Below, piece after piece: positions 11,432 through 20,896 of a DNA stretch of 64,000 bases. The position numbers were made by a program, and so were the translations under genes. This stretch comes from Gracilaria domingensis (Eukaryota; Rhodophyta; Florideophyceae; Gracilariales; Gracilariaceae), in the NCBI GenBank assembly GCA_022539475.1, contig VCMS01000242.1, forward strand, positions 21,079 through 85,078, written 5' to 3'. The stretch's first letter is position 1. Every line of letters begins with the position of its first letter. A model generated the notes under the pieces. That model was not told the origin of the DNA, made no database searches, and worked only from the letters and a program-made list of their open reading frames with translations.

Positions 11432-11903
11432 GAGTTGCTTACAATGTGTGGTATCCTTGTAACTTTTTTTTCATGTTCTGTCTCGAAAGTCACCATAGAC
11501 GATACGCGGTGCTATGAAAGGTCATGGCTGCGGGCAAGTCTTCATGGAGACTGTCCACACCCTTTCTCGAGCGAACTGCTTTTTGAGACAAATACTCGAT
11601 TCCCGCCATATTTTCGAAAATGAATGCAGCCAACAAGTTCAATGCGACAATGCTCGCGCGTGCACAGAGAGCGTCTCTTCGCTCCAGGACCTGGAAATGT
11701 AGCAGTAGACCTCGGATTCGTCTCTTAGGGATCTCTCCAGATTCCCTCTCGAAGCTTAGTATCCAAAAGGATAGGATAAGAAGCATGGCAGTGTATGGTT
11801 CTCACTTCCAGAACTAGGGCGTTCTCAAGTGAAACCCATCTCTTATGCAGTAATCTTCGCTCTTACACATACCAGTATCTCAACCTGCGTCGCCCGCAAA
11901 AGA
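11432..11903. other. Intergenic, likely 5' regions of MUS81 and the oxidase relic
   Basis: No gene seen. An open frame continues upstream of the MUS81 ATG to about 11829, but it has no ATG and encodes hydrophobic residues unlike MUS81. Confidence 0.4.
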
Positions 11904-14900
11904 ATGGCTCCTAGAAAAAGGGGATGTGTAAATCAAGAGATTGTGAATGCGCTCCAAACGGAGCTTGAGAACAACGCAGCAGGCGACTGGCCCAGAGCAG
12001 CACTTAAACAAGCTATCAGAAGCGTCAAGAAATGCAAAGATATCATTCTAACGAAAGCAGATGCTGAAGAGATCAACGGAATTGGCAACTACATCGGGAA
12101 TATCATCCAAACGTATCTGAACGAGAATCCTCCTTTTCCAGATGGCGTTCCTGAACACATTTTAGAAGTACGGAGGAAAGCCCAAACTTCCACACCCACT
12201 TCTCGCGGTAGGGGACGAGGCCGGGGACGCGGACGAGGTCGAGGACGCGGAGGTGGGCGTGCAACAGGTAATACTTTAGAGCAAAGGGCGGCAGGTTCTC
12301 CCGTCGTCGACGTGGAGCAAGCCAATGCCTCTAATCCCGTTGAACAATCTCCGGCCATGTCGACACCAACGCAGAAAAGAGACAGGTCACGAGAAGGGAC
12401 CCCACTGAAAAGATCCAAGAAGGAGTATGTTCCTGATGTAGCAACCGGGGTTGCAGCGCTACTCATAGCCATGCTCAAGGCCTTAGAAGATGAGGATATT
12501 CGTGAGTTGGAAAAAGAAGATATATGTAAGCGTGCTCAACGGTACACTGTCGAAAAGGTTCTCCGTGCTCACAATTCGGAACGAGAGTCATGGTACGACG
12601 GATGGTCTAGCATGAATAAGCAACTAATCCCCAAAGGTCTCGTATTGAAGCGCGGGCGACCGCTCGTGTTTAGACTTACTGACAAAGGACTGGATACAGC
12701 TACAACATGCTTGAAACAATATGAAGAGCTTAAAAGAAGTGAGCAGCAAAATTATGATGACGAAGGCGGATTAGAACCCATTGCTGTTCCTTTGCCTACA
12801 AGAATGTCTTCTGGAGTCCGCGAGGAAGACCAAGATGAGGTATGTGTCGTCTCAGTTTCCTCATCAGCCTTGCCTTCAAGTAAGGGTAGAGACCAGACAA
12901 GAACTAGTCCCGGGCCGTCCCCAATACCTCCCCACGAAGATGAGCGGAGAACAGAAAAGGAGCAAGACTATTCTAACGCAAATGTCCCTGTTGCCGACAG
13001 AATATCTGAACAACAAAATCATGACCTTCTACTAGCCCAGAGGTTGCAAGAGGAATTCAATCGTGAATCAGGTTATTCTCAGGGACACCAGAACTTTTTG
13101 CATGCGAATAAGCCTACCGAGTCTCGGGGATCACGAATTGCCTCCCGCGTTGCTGATTCTGTGCGGTCATCGGAAGCAAAGGGTTCTAGTGCCGCCGACA
13201 AGCAATGTGGGACACGCTTGGCGAGAAAGTATGCTACAGGAGAAGAATTCGGCACAGTCTCAAACTCGTCAGGCAAGAAATCTGTTTTGCACAATTGCAT
13301 TCCAGGTGCTCAAGCGGACAATCCTGCGGAAAGTGGTTCACTGAGAGAAAACGCTAATCAGCAAGAACCTAGCCACCCCGAAATACATTCGACTAACACA
13401 TTTTCACTCGCTCCTAGTAGGAACCGCAACAAGCGTCGAAGGAAACCATCCGAAGCTCAGCTACAAAGAATATGTAAGGTCATCGAAAAGCTGGAAAACG
13501 AAGGGAAATCAAGACAAGATATGATAATGATCGTGGGTGAAATGTTCGATCAAGGAAAGCTTCCGAAAACTGACGATGCCCTGAATAGGTGTTTGAGAGA
13601 AACTTTGCGCGCCGTGCAGGAAGCCGAAGACGGGGAAAATAGAAGCCCGCAACCCTTGGACCTTGTGTTGACGACCCTTGGGCGCACTGAAGAGGACCCC
13701 GACGACAATGTCGAGTTGTCGAATTTTGAAGCAGAGCGAATCAGGAAAGAGACGGGGGAGAAGACCGTCGAGCGCAATTCTAGTATGCAAGGCAACCAGC
13801 ATCCATCAACATCTCATACAGTTGAAGACAATGATGTCATCGATCTAATGGATGGGATAGACGAATCCATGAACAATGACATACATCGTTCAAATGACGT
13901 CTATAACATCGACTCAGATGACGAAGAAATTCACAAGTCCTTCGGAGGAGCCCAAAAATTGCGATCTTATGAATCCGGCATAGCCAGAAACTTTGTTCGG
14001 TCTGGTGTAGATGAGGAAGGGATTGAGATAGTTGATCTCGTTAATGAAGACGGAGGTCAGACCGCTCCAGTACATGCTGCTGCTTGTCTGCCACATCAGG
14101 AATCTCACGATCAGAGCACAGTCATTTTGCTTGACGACAGCTTTTCACCAAACAACGCCATAAAAGAGTCCATTGGTAGTCCGGAGGCGACCTTAGGTGT
14201 TGGAAAACCTAACAGAGAATCTGGCTCAGCGTCAGGAATCAACCGTGCTCGATTGATTCATGACGAGCCAATATATGTCGGAAGCGATGACGATGAAGAC
14301 CCCTCTCGGAATACAATCCATGATCGGGGCTCTCAAGGAACATGGGGCGAACAGCCTGTGATGCCTGCAAATGTCGGATGTGCAAACGACCTTCGCAAGT
14401 CCCAGTCGTTAACTGATACAATAGTCGGTAATGTACGAGATCACAATTCACTCGGACAAAAAGAATTACGCCCATCTCAAAGTAATGAACAGTCTGCTGC
14501 CCCGAACCAGGTCATCGATCTTGATTCAATGCCGCTGGAAAGAAGTCAAGACCCGGTAATCAGCGTTGGGTTGGACTCGAACGATGCGCTTCGGCATGAA
14601 GAATGTGAGATAATCCTAGTAATAGATGCAAATGAACGACTGCAGCGGAATAAGAGTCAGGCTACGGCATCATTTCCAAACTTACTGAGAACAAAAAATA
14701 TTATGTGTGAGGTTCGACTTTTGCCGTGCGGTGACGCCTTGTTTCTTGCTCGATTCAATGACGCGTCTGAGTTTGTACTGGACTACGTTTTAGAACGAAA
14801 AACTATTAGCGACTTTGGAGGATCTATGGACGACGGGCGAATTCCTAAGCAGTCATATCTCCTGCTTAATTCAAACATTGCTAATCCTATTCTCGTTCTT

Positions 14901-15398
14901 GAAGGAGATATGAAAGCCAATCCGCGAGTTTATAGTCAAACTCGTATGCACAGCAAACTCGCTGAACTCGAAGTGTGTGCAGATGTGTATATGAAAAGAA
15001 CAAAGGATGTCAACGATACTGTACACTTTTATGGTTGCATTTTGAGAAGGCTGCAGCGAAAGTATAATCAGCTCAACAGGTCAGAAATTGTCCAAGGAAG
15101 ACAAGAATTCTCAGAGTGGAGTAAGCAGATAGATCGGTTAAAAAGAAAGACTACTCTAGAGGAGCTTTTCATGCTGCAGCTTATCGGCGTGAAAGGGCTT
15201 GGAATTGGAAAGGCTCAGACTATTGTAAAACTTGGGTATAGGACCCCCCAATCTCTCTATCAAGCATACCAAGAGAAGAACAGTATGCAGGAAAAGGAAG
15301 CGTTGCTGAATCCACGAGGATCTCGGATTGGACCGAAGATTAGCAAAGCCGTCGCTCAGTTGTTTTGTTCTGAGGACTACAATGCAAACAATACGTGA
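11904..15398 (+). CDS. MUS81: MUS81 structure-specific endonuclease subunit, unusually long
   Basis: Catalytic subunit of the MUS81-EME1 nuclease, which cuts branched DNA at stalled forks and recombination intermediates in the nucleus. The chosen ATG (MAPRKRGCVN) starts at the conserved N-terminal helix-hairpin-helix. An RG repeat follows at residues about 101-125, and a winged-helix domain at about 175-277. The XPF-type nuclease domain starts near 900, with D908 in VIDANE and ERK at 964-966 followed by D970 and DDGR. The C-terminal helix-hairpin-helix contains QLIGVKGLGIGKAQTIVKLG. Length is 1164 residues, against roughly 550-650 in human and yeast. The extra about 600 residues lie between winged helix and nuclease and look disordered, with SUMO-interaction-like motifs at about 645, 707, 740 and 870 and a ubiquitin-interaction-like helix near 371-388. 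No intron is visible. Confidence 0.93.
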   Translation: MAPRKRGCVNQEIVNALQTELENNAAGDWPRAALKQAIRSVKKCKDIILTKADAEEINGIGNYIGNIIQTYLNENPPFPDGVPEHILEVRRKAQTSTPTSRGRGRGRGRGRGRGRGGGRATGNTLEQRAAGSPVVDVEQANASNPVEQSPAMSTPTQKRDRSREGTPLKRSKKEYVPDVATGVAALLIAMLKALEDEDIRELEKEDICKRAQRYTVEKVLRAHNSERESWYDGWSSMNKQLIPKGLVLKRGRPLVFRLTDKGLDTATTCLKQYEELKRSEQQNYDDEGGLEPIAVPLPTRMSSGVREEDQDEVCVVSVSSSALPSSKGRDQTRTSPGPSPIPPHEDERRTEKEQDYSNANVPVADRISEQQNHDLLLAQRLQEEFNRESGYSQGHQNFLHANKPTESRGSRIASRVADSVRSSEAKGSSAADKQCGTRLARKYATGEEFGTVSNSSGKKSVLHNCIPGAQADNPAESGSLRENANQQEPSHPEIHSTNTFSLAPSRNRNKRRRKPSEAQLQRICKVIEKLENEGKSRQDMIMIVGEMFDQGKLPKTDDALNRCLRETLRAVQEAEDGENRSPQPLDLVLTTLGRTEEDPDDNVELSNFEAERIRKETGEKTVERNSSMQGNQHPSTSHTVEDNDVIDLMDGIDESMNNDIHRSNDVYNIDSDDEEIHKSFGGAQKLRSYESGIARNFVRSGVDEEGIEIVDLVNEDGGQTAPVHAAACLPHQESHDQSTVILLDDSFSPNNAIKESIGSPEATLGVGKPNRESGSASGINRARLIHDEPIYVGSDDDEDPSRNTIHDRGSQGTWGEQPVMPANVGCANDLRKSQSLTDTIVGNVRDHNSLGQKELRPSQSNEQSAAPNQVIDLDSMPLERSQDPVISVGLDSNDALRHEECEIILVIDANERLQRNKSQATASFPNLLRTKNIMCEVRLLPCGDALFLARFNDASEFVLDYVLERKTISDFGGSMDDGRIPKQSYLLLNSNIANPILVLEGDMKANPRVYSQTRMHSKLAELEVCADVYMKRTKDVNDTVHFYGCILRRLQRKYNQLNRSEIVQGRQEFSEWSKQIDRLKRKTTLEELFMLQLIGVKGLGIGKAQTIVKLGYRTPQSLYQAYQEKNSMQEKEALLNPRGSRIGPKISKAVAQLFCSEDYNANNT

Positions 15399-16405
15399 AA
15401 AGAAATAGTCTCAAAGAACTGATTAGACAACTTCCGCATAGATTGTTGGCCTTTGTGACGAGAGAGAACTTTCTCTAAAAAGAACGTTCTACTTCGACCT
15501 AGGAATTAGAGGTCGATGTCCGAAATAAATAAGGTCAAAGAAATGGAAAGATTCGGTCGGTTTCAGGAGGCATGTTCCGTGAGGATACACGAAGCAGATA
15601 TGCACGTAGGGGAGAATACTGATGCATTCTGAAATCTGTGTCTGTGAGAGTATAAGAAAGGAGGGTACAGGTTTAGTGTATCTTGAGAGAAACATTGACC
15701 CTTTTATCTTATTCACAGTCACTGTACTGAGTATATGTAAAATGTACAAAAAGATAGAGAGAGAACGAGTTTAAGTGCAAGAGTAAGAAATCGTTTTGGC
15801 GAAGGCTTGTGTTTGTTGTGTGGGGTTCATATTACATTGAGATATCTCAAGCAGGGCTTCAGTTGAGGCAAGTTTTGGTCATCAATCTTCAAACCACCTA
15901 GGCAAAAGTACAGAATGTGAAATTTTCACAGTTTAGAAGCAGTCTAGAGACTTGATGATGGTGTCTGCTCTTCAAGTTATCCCTCTGCTGCGCAGGTGAG
16001 GACAAGTATGCTATCATCTTAATGAGGAAACACAGATTCTTGGTTTGTTGGATACATGATGTGTAGGGAGGTCATTGTGCTAGTTTCATTGCTAACAGAA
16101 GACTTTGCGAGCAGCACGTGACTCTTCTTGGATCGCGAAGCGCGATAATTTCGAATTGATATTTTGTACAGATGATGTTGGTTTTACATAATGATGTTGT
16201 CTTCCGCCAATACAGGCGACCTCGGTGGGATGGACAAGGAGATGAGAATGTCGCAAACCAGTGACAAGGAGTTCATTTTGCCTACCTGGTTTCATAGAGT
16301 TTCGAAAAAAATGAGCTGCAAGCTCGATGACACGCATGTCCATCTGTGGTGCATGAGCGAGTGACACACTCAGCTTCCCCCAAGGAGTTGTGTAAAAAAG
16401 TTACC
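15399..16405. other. Intergenic, no gene recognised
   Basis: About 1 kb between the convergent ends of MUS81 and the desaturase. A minus-strand frame at 16092-16367 encodes some protein-like sequence (MDMRVIELAAHFFRNSM) but starts without ATG and matches nothing I know. Confidence 0.4.
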
Positions 16406-17728
16406 TTATCGTTCTTTCTTCGTGAAAGCATCAGCTGTTGGAGATGCGTTCTCGGACATTTCCCGTTCTACCTCGAAACGGTTAGACAAACTCCATTTCC
16501 GTTCAAAAATGAAATCCTTGAGTAGCTCTGTGTAACTGGTATATGCAAACAAGGTATCATAATACTCTGGTGCTGTAGCCTTCAGCACAGCGAGCTTGTT
16601 CCAAGGTACGGACGGAAAGTCATGATGCTCAACATGATAACCAATTGCAAACGCAAAGCGATTGGCAATGCCATAGTATGAATAAGTAGCCTGAAAAGGT
16701 TGGGTAGGATAATGTTCCTGAATCCAACGAGCACCCAACGGATGCAAGCCAATGCTGCAAATGGATGAAAACGCCAGAAACATTAGCGGAGCCCATCCAA
16801 AATAGGATACAACGGTGGAAAGGACGGCGACATTGAGAAGCCAATTAAAGGCCATCCACGCAAGCTCTGTTCCTTTTGGAATTCGATAGGTATAAAAGGC
16901 AGTCCTTAGAGCTTGAACGATGAAGAAGAAGGCAAGCCAGATGGACTTCCTAAACGGTGAGTTGCCGATGAATTTGGCCTCCCATTCAAACGGAACGTCT
17001 GGATCTTTGTGGGCGCGATTGAGCTCAATGTGATGAAGAATGTGGTAGTAACGAAACATCATGGCGGATGGGAATACGTGAGGAATGTTGCACAACAGCA
17101 ACACGAATCGATTCTTCGCCACACTCTTGAAGACAAGATTGTGCGTGGCATCGTGAATCAGCACCCATAAGGCATGGTCGACGACGGCTCCGACTGTGTA
17201 GCTTAGGACGACAGCAAGCCACACAGGAAGGTTGTGAGTGACCAACACGGCAAAAGCAATCTGAAAGGATACAAGCACGGCGGAATAAACAGCAGTTCCA
17301 CGATAGGTACCGAAAAGGTTCTTCACCTCAGGGTGCTTGTTCAAAATCTCTGCTCGTCGATCGGCATGGGGATGGTTCGCGCCACTCTTCCTATGCACTA
17401 TGGCCTCCGCATCCTCGGTTGAAAGCAGATTACTTCGCACCAGCCCCTCTTCAGAAGATCCCCCTTTACCAATATCGACAGCAGCTTTCCGCAGCAAAAG
17501 ACCAAACAAAAGTCTCGACGTAAAGGCAACTCGCACGCGCGCAGCGAGATAACAATACAGCCGAAGAACGGTGCGTAGTGAGCAGCCGCGCCACGCACGG
17601 CGGCGTGGCGACAAATTTTCGCCGACAATGGCCCGGGGTGGGGGGGTGTGCGATAAGATACACGACGAGCAACGCGGCGCTGTCAAGCAAGCGAGGTGAA
17701 TCGAGCCAACTTGTATCGCCGCGCCCAA
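16406..17728 (-). CDS. Sphingolipid delta-4 desaturase-like membrane desaturase (start unresolved)
   Basis: Membrane-bound di-iron desaturase, most like DES1 (dihydroceramide delta-4 desaturase), which puts the 4,5 double bond into the sphingoid base in the ER. The family N-terminal signature PHADRRAEIL is present. All three histidine boxes are intact: HDATH, HILHH and HVEHHDFPSVPW. Several hydrophobic spans lie between them (VWLAVVLSYTVGAVVDHALW and others). The frame stays open to 17728, but no ATG lies in it upstream of the first histidine boxes. The true start is therefore in an upstream exon or another frame, and the residues before PHADRR are doubtful. Gene order is head-to-head with the NDH-like gene across a GC-rich region. 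Confidence 0.85.
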   Translation of the reverse strand: MGAAIQVGSIHLACLTAPRCSSCILSHTPPPRAIVGENLSPRRRAWRGCSLRTVLRLYCYLAARVRVAFTSRLLFGLLLRKAAVDIGKGGSSEEGLVRSNLLSTEDAEAIVHRKSGANHPHADRRAEILNKHPEVKNLFGTYRGTAVYSAVLVSFQIAFAVLVTHNLPVWLAVVLSYTVGAVVDHALWVLIHDATHNLVFKSVAKNRFVLLLCNIPHVFPSAMMFRYYHILHHIELNRAHKDPDVPFEWEAKFIGNSPFRKSIWLAFFFIVQALRTAFYTYRIPKGTELAWMAFNWLLNVAVLSTVVSYFGWAPLMFLAFSSICSIGLHPLGARWIQEHYPTQPFQATYSYYGIANRFAFAIGYHVEHHDFPSVPWNKLAVLKATAPEYYDTLFAYTSYTELLKDFIFERKWSLSNRFEVEREMSENASPTADAFTKKER

Positions 17729-18009
17729 TCACATCGCGCCAAATCGACGCGCGAAACGTAAATCTTTGGTTACGTGAGCGGCTCCACTCCCACAGCGGCG
17801 CAGCAGCGGCGTGATGGCGCACGCGCCGGCGCGTGGCCACGTGGCGCGGGCGCGCGTGGGAGATGCAAATGGCTTGCACGCGCGCGCAACGAGCAATGCG
17901 CGCCGTGACGCGGCGACAACCGAGGCCGCGGGCGCCTCCGCCGTTGAAGGGAGGGGCAGCTGCGCCATGGCGCGCGCTCCCGCGGCCGCGCGCGCTGCCC
18001 GTGGCCGAC
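17560..18009. promoter_or_regulatory. GC-rich divergent promoter region
   Basis: A very CpG-rich stretch separates the minus-strand desaturase and the plus-strand flavoprotein and probably drives both. No TATA box is evident. Several open frames run through it on both strands only because stop codons are rare at this GC content. Confidence 0.4.
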
Positions 18010-19359
18010 ATGGCGGAGCGCAAGGTGCTGCTGCTTGTCGGAGGCGGCCACTCTCATGTGCAGGTCGTCACCGCTTTGCGACCTCCGCGCGCTACGCAAT
18101 GCATCCTCATCTCCGAGGCGGCAGTCGCCGTGTACAGCGGCATGCTGCCCGCCGTGATGGCCGCACTCGTCCCGCATCGCAACTCGCTCGTTCAGCTTCA
18201 GCCGCTGTGCGACGCGCACGGCTTCCACTTCGTGCAGGGCAAAGTGACGCGAATCGATCCGCACAACAAGCGCGTGTTTTTCCACGCGCCGCACTCCACC
18301 ATACAGTGCTCGCTGCATTACGACGTGCTGTCGATTAATGTAGGAAGTCGCACGAGAGACGTGGTGCAGACGTCGTTTGTGTCGGAGCAGAGTGCTTTGC
18401 CCCTCGCTGTGCGCACACGCCCGATTCTGGGCCTGGAGAGCGCAGTGTGTAACTTTGAGCGATTGGCAGACGAAGCGGGTCTCAAATGCGCGCACGTCGT
18501 CGTGGTGGGTGCCGGCGCGGCCGGTGTGGAACTGGCGTTCGCGCTCGAAGCACGGTTGAAGCGGTCTGTAGGCGACGTGATGCTCACCATAGTATCGAAA
18601 CACGACGCCATCTCGTCCCAGTTTGGGCGCGCCACCGGCGCCGCCGTCGCGGCCGAGTGTAGAAAGCGCGCCATCCATGTGCAGGTTGGACGCGATGTAC
18701 TGTCCGTGGACGCCGGCGTCGTGCGCTTGGATGATGATACAAAGCTCAGTTATGACATGGTGGTGCTGGCAACCGGCGCTGCTGCGCATGACGTTTGTAC
18801 CAAGTTTGGCTTGCAAACTTGTGAGCAGGGTTGGATTTTGGTTGATGCTAGTCTCAGGTGTAGGGGGAAGAGCGATGTGTTTGCGGCTGGCGATTGTGTC
18901 TCGTTTGATGGGCTGTTTGGAGACAACTTTCCACCAAAGGCGGGCGTGTACGCGGTGAGAGAGGGGCCGGTTTTGACGCACAATCTACAACAACGGCTGA
19001 ACAACTCATCGAAACTGAGTGAGTTCGTGCCGCAAGCGTCGTTCTTGTCGCTGTTGTCGACGGGAGATGGGAGGGGAATAGGCACAAAGTATGGGTTGGC
19101 GTTCAAGGGTACTTGGGTTTATCGCATGAAGAACTTCATTGATGAAAAATGGCAACAACGCTTTCGCGTTGCGGGAGACAACAGGGCGCAGGGGGCGGAG
19201 ACGGAGGTGGAGTGCTCGTTTGAAGGGTCGCCGGTCGAAGGCGCGGCTCTGTTGCTTTGTTCGGAGGATATCAATGAACATGATATGATAGCTTTGAGAG
19301 GCAGCTTTCGGTGCTGCGTGGAATGGACGGAGACGAGGCTTTTCGCAATGCGGTGTTGA
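18010..19359 (+). CDS. NDH-like FAD/NAD(P) oxidoreductase of the SelD-fusion type, stand-alone
   Basis: Two-dinucleotide-binding flavoprotein. The N-terminal FAD site VLLLVGGGHSHVQVV and the following YSGMLPAVMAA are the signature of the NDH-like domain found fused to selenophosphate synthetase (SelD) in cyanobacteria and algae. The second Rossmann motif is VVVVGAGAAGVELAFALE. The third FAD motif is DVFAAGDCVSF. The C-terminal GTWVYRMKNFIDEKW matches the end of that domain. No SelD domain follows, and the 449-residue protein stops there. The ATG at 18010 (GACATGG context) was chosen because it sits just before the FAD motif; an earlier ATG at 17863 would add a basic, GC-driven extension. The substrate is unknown. 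Confidence 0.8.
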   Translation: MAERKVLLLVGGGHSHVQVVTALRPPRATQCILISEAAVAVYSGMLPAVMAALVPHRNSLVQLQPLCDAHGFHFVQGKVTRIDPHNKRVFFHAPHSTIQCSLHYDVLSINVGSRTRDVVQTSFVSEQSALPLAVRTRPILGLESAVCNFERLADEAGLKCAHVVVVGAGAAGVELAFALEARLKRSVGDVMLTIVSKHDAISSQFGRATGAAVAAECRKRAIHVQVGRDVLSVDAGVVRLDDDTKLSYDMVVLATGAAAHDVCTKFGLQTCEQGWILVDASLRCRGKSDVFAAGDCVSFDGLFGDNFPPKAGVYAVREGPVLTHNLQQRLNNSSKLSEFVPQASFLSLLSTGDGRGIGTKYGLAFKGTWVYRMKNFIDEKWQQRFRVAGDNRAQGAETEVECSFEGSPVEGAALLLCSEDINEHDMIALRGSFRCCVEWTETRLFAMRC

Positions 19360-19467
19360 GTTGTGTTCGAGGCGAAGCCCAAAAGCTTTGACGCCATCAT
19401 GGCGATGGTCTTCACTGCGGTTGACGATGATAGATGTAGGCGTTCGTTTGACAACACGATAACAACG

Positions 19468-19473
19468 AAAAAA
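19468..19473 (-). terminator. RNA polymerase III terminator of the tRNA gene
   Basis: A run of six T on the coding strand lies 19 bases after the discriminator base, as expected for a tRNA transcript. Confidence 0.75.
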
Positions 19474-19492
19474 GCAAGCCTTGAAACGCTTC

Positions 19493-19565
19493 TAGCATCG
19501 CTGGGTTTCGATCCCAGGACCGCTGGGTTATGGGCCCAGCACGCTAACCACTGCGCCAAGATGCT
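19493..19565 (-). tRNA. Initiator tRNA-Met (CAU)
   Basis: Folds as a cloverleaf with anticodon CAT in the loop CCCATAA, between perfect CTGGG/CCCAG stems. The D-arm is GCGCAGTGGTTAGCGT and the T-arm is CTGGGATCGAAACCCAG. Eukaryotic initiator hallmarks are present: first pair A1-T72, T-loop ATCGAAA instead of TTCGAAA, and three G-C pairs next to the anticodon loop. The acceptor stem AGCATCT/CGATGCT has one mismatch at its inner end (T7-C66). No intron. CCA is not encoded. It carries methionine to start codons. Confidence 0.88.
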
Positions 19566-20104
19566 GTTTCACGAAATCGTTGTGCCCACAGTCTTGTTGA
19601 ACAACCAAGATTGAACTGCACGATCAGCAGTCCCATCATTGATCGCCACCGAGTCAGCCATGCTACTTTCTCAAGCTTCCTCTGATAAAAGCCACACCTC
19701 AAGTGGACGTGCACTCTAAAAGCCTCATCCGTCGCTTCGTAACTTCTAGAAACAATCTCCGACACATCCATTTTTTTCCAGTTCGAAACAAATAGAAGTA
19801 CATCAAAAGTTGTGCTGGCATCAATTCCCTCGTCAGTTTCACCGACTATCCATCTACTGCCCTGTCTCACTTCACGACATAATTCTTCTTGAAAATGTCC
19901 ACGACAACCAGTTCCTATCCATATCGCAACATGCGTATGATCTTAGCAATAACCGCCTGAACTCTCTTCCCGCTCACCCTGCTCATATCGCGCGCGTTGC
20001 CCACTCGCATTAACGCCTGCTAAATTCGTCGCGAATTAGAATCACCTCCACCTCCTCTAATACCTCTTCGAGATGGGGCGCTTCACAACTATTCCGTCTA
20101 CATC
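19566..20104. other. Intergenic, no gene recognised
   Basis: Holds the upstream region of the tRNA gene and the presumed 5' region of the PAP2-like gene. Nothing else could be supported. Confidence 0.4.
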
Positions 20105-20752
20105 ATGTGGACCGCCATGTTTCTACTAGCGCTTCTTCCACATGCACGAGCCACCGCTTTATTCTCTCTTACGTTCGCTTCAATCTGGTTTCACCTCACG
20201 TATATCTACCTTGCAGCTTTCAAGGCGCCGTTAGATGATTTCAACTGCGCAGGTCGTCACACGGAGTACCCGAACGGGATATCTGGTCACTATTGTTACT
20301 TCATTTTCGTTGCATTCACAGCATCACGTTACGCGCGGCGTCGTCTGAAAGCGAATCCCAACGCATCACCCTTGATCAAAGCCGTGGCTGCCCTTTTTCT
20401 GATTCTTTTCGGTGTGGGAGGCGTCGCCAGGTTGTATCGTACTTTCTTTCATGGTTATCATTCCGCTCGTCAAATCTCCTTCGGTGCATCACTCGGCATT
20501 CTTTCCCATTGCGTTTTGGACACTGTTCTCTTTGAAGATGGAAACGGTTTTACCACGGATAAGCGCTCAACCATTTTGCTTGCAAATTCGATAACGAGCC
20601 TCACCATGTATTATCGACTGTGGCCACATATTTCGGCTGGACCAGCCATATCTCTCAATCATCTCATATTCCATCTAAGTTTATGGACCATCCTTGTAAT
20701 CTGTACATACTCTGTTGTATCAGAAGAACGAAAACTTCAAAAGGAAGAATGA
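20105..20752 (+). CDS. PAP2-like multi-span membrane protein (possible lipid phosphatase)
   Basis: 215 residues with about five or six hydrophobic spans. YPNGISGHYCYF resembles PAP2 phosphatase motif 2 (SGH). RLYRTFFHGYHSARQISFGA resembles motif 3 (Arg, then His, before a glycine-rich span). The usual motif 1 (K...RP) is not visible, so activity is uncertain. PAP2 enzymes remove phosphate from lipid phosphates or dolichyl diphosphate at ER or Golgi membranes. The ATG is the first in frame. It ends about 145 bp before the convergent CAP-H gene. Confidence 0.5.
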   Translation: MWTAMFLLALLPHARATALFSLTFASIWFHLTYIYLAAFKAPLDDFNCAGRHTEYPNGISGHYCYFIFVAFTASRYARRRLKANPNASPLIKAVAALFLILFGVGGVARLYRTFFHGYHSARQISFGASLGILSHCVLDTVLFEDGNGFTTDKRSTILLANSITSLTMYYRLWPHISAGPAISLNHLIFHLSLWTILVICTYSVVSEERKLQKEE

Positions 20753-20896
20753 AGGCAATTGTCTGAACGCCACGAAAACCCACCTCTATTATAGAACCAT
20801 CCTAACAACAATACGCTGACTGAAGCAATTTTGCAATGGTTGAGCGTGCACCGCATTTTGGATCATCTGAATTTATGTATATCATAAGCTCCGGTT

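Noticed and set aside
19119-19559. Minus-strand frame beginning MAQWLACWAHNPAVLGSKPS
   Set aside because: This is the translation of the initiator tRNA gene and the antisense of the flavoprotein gene.
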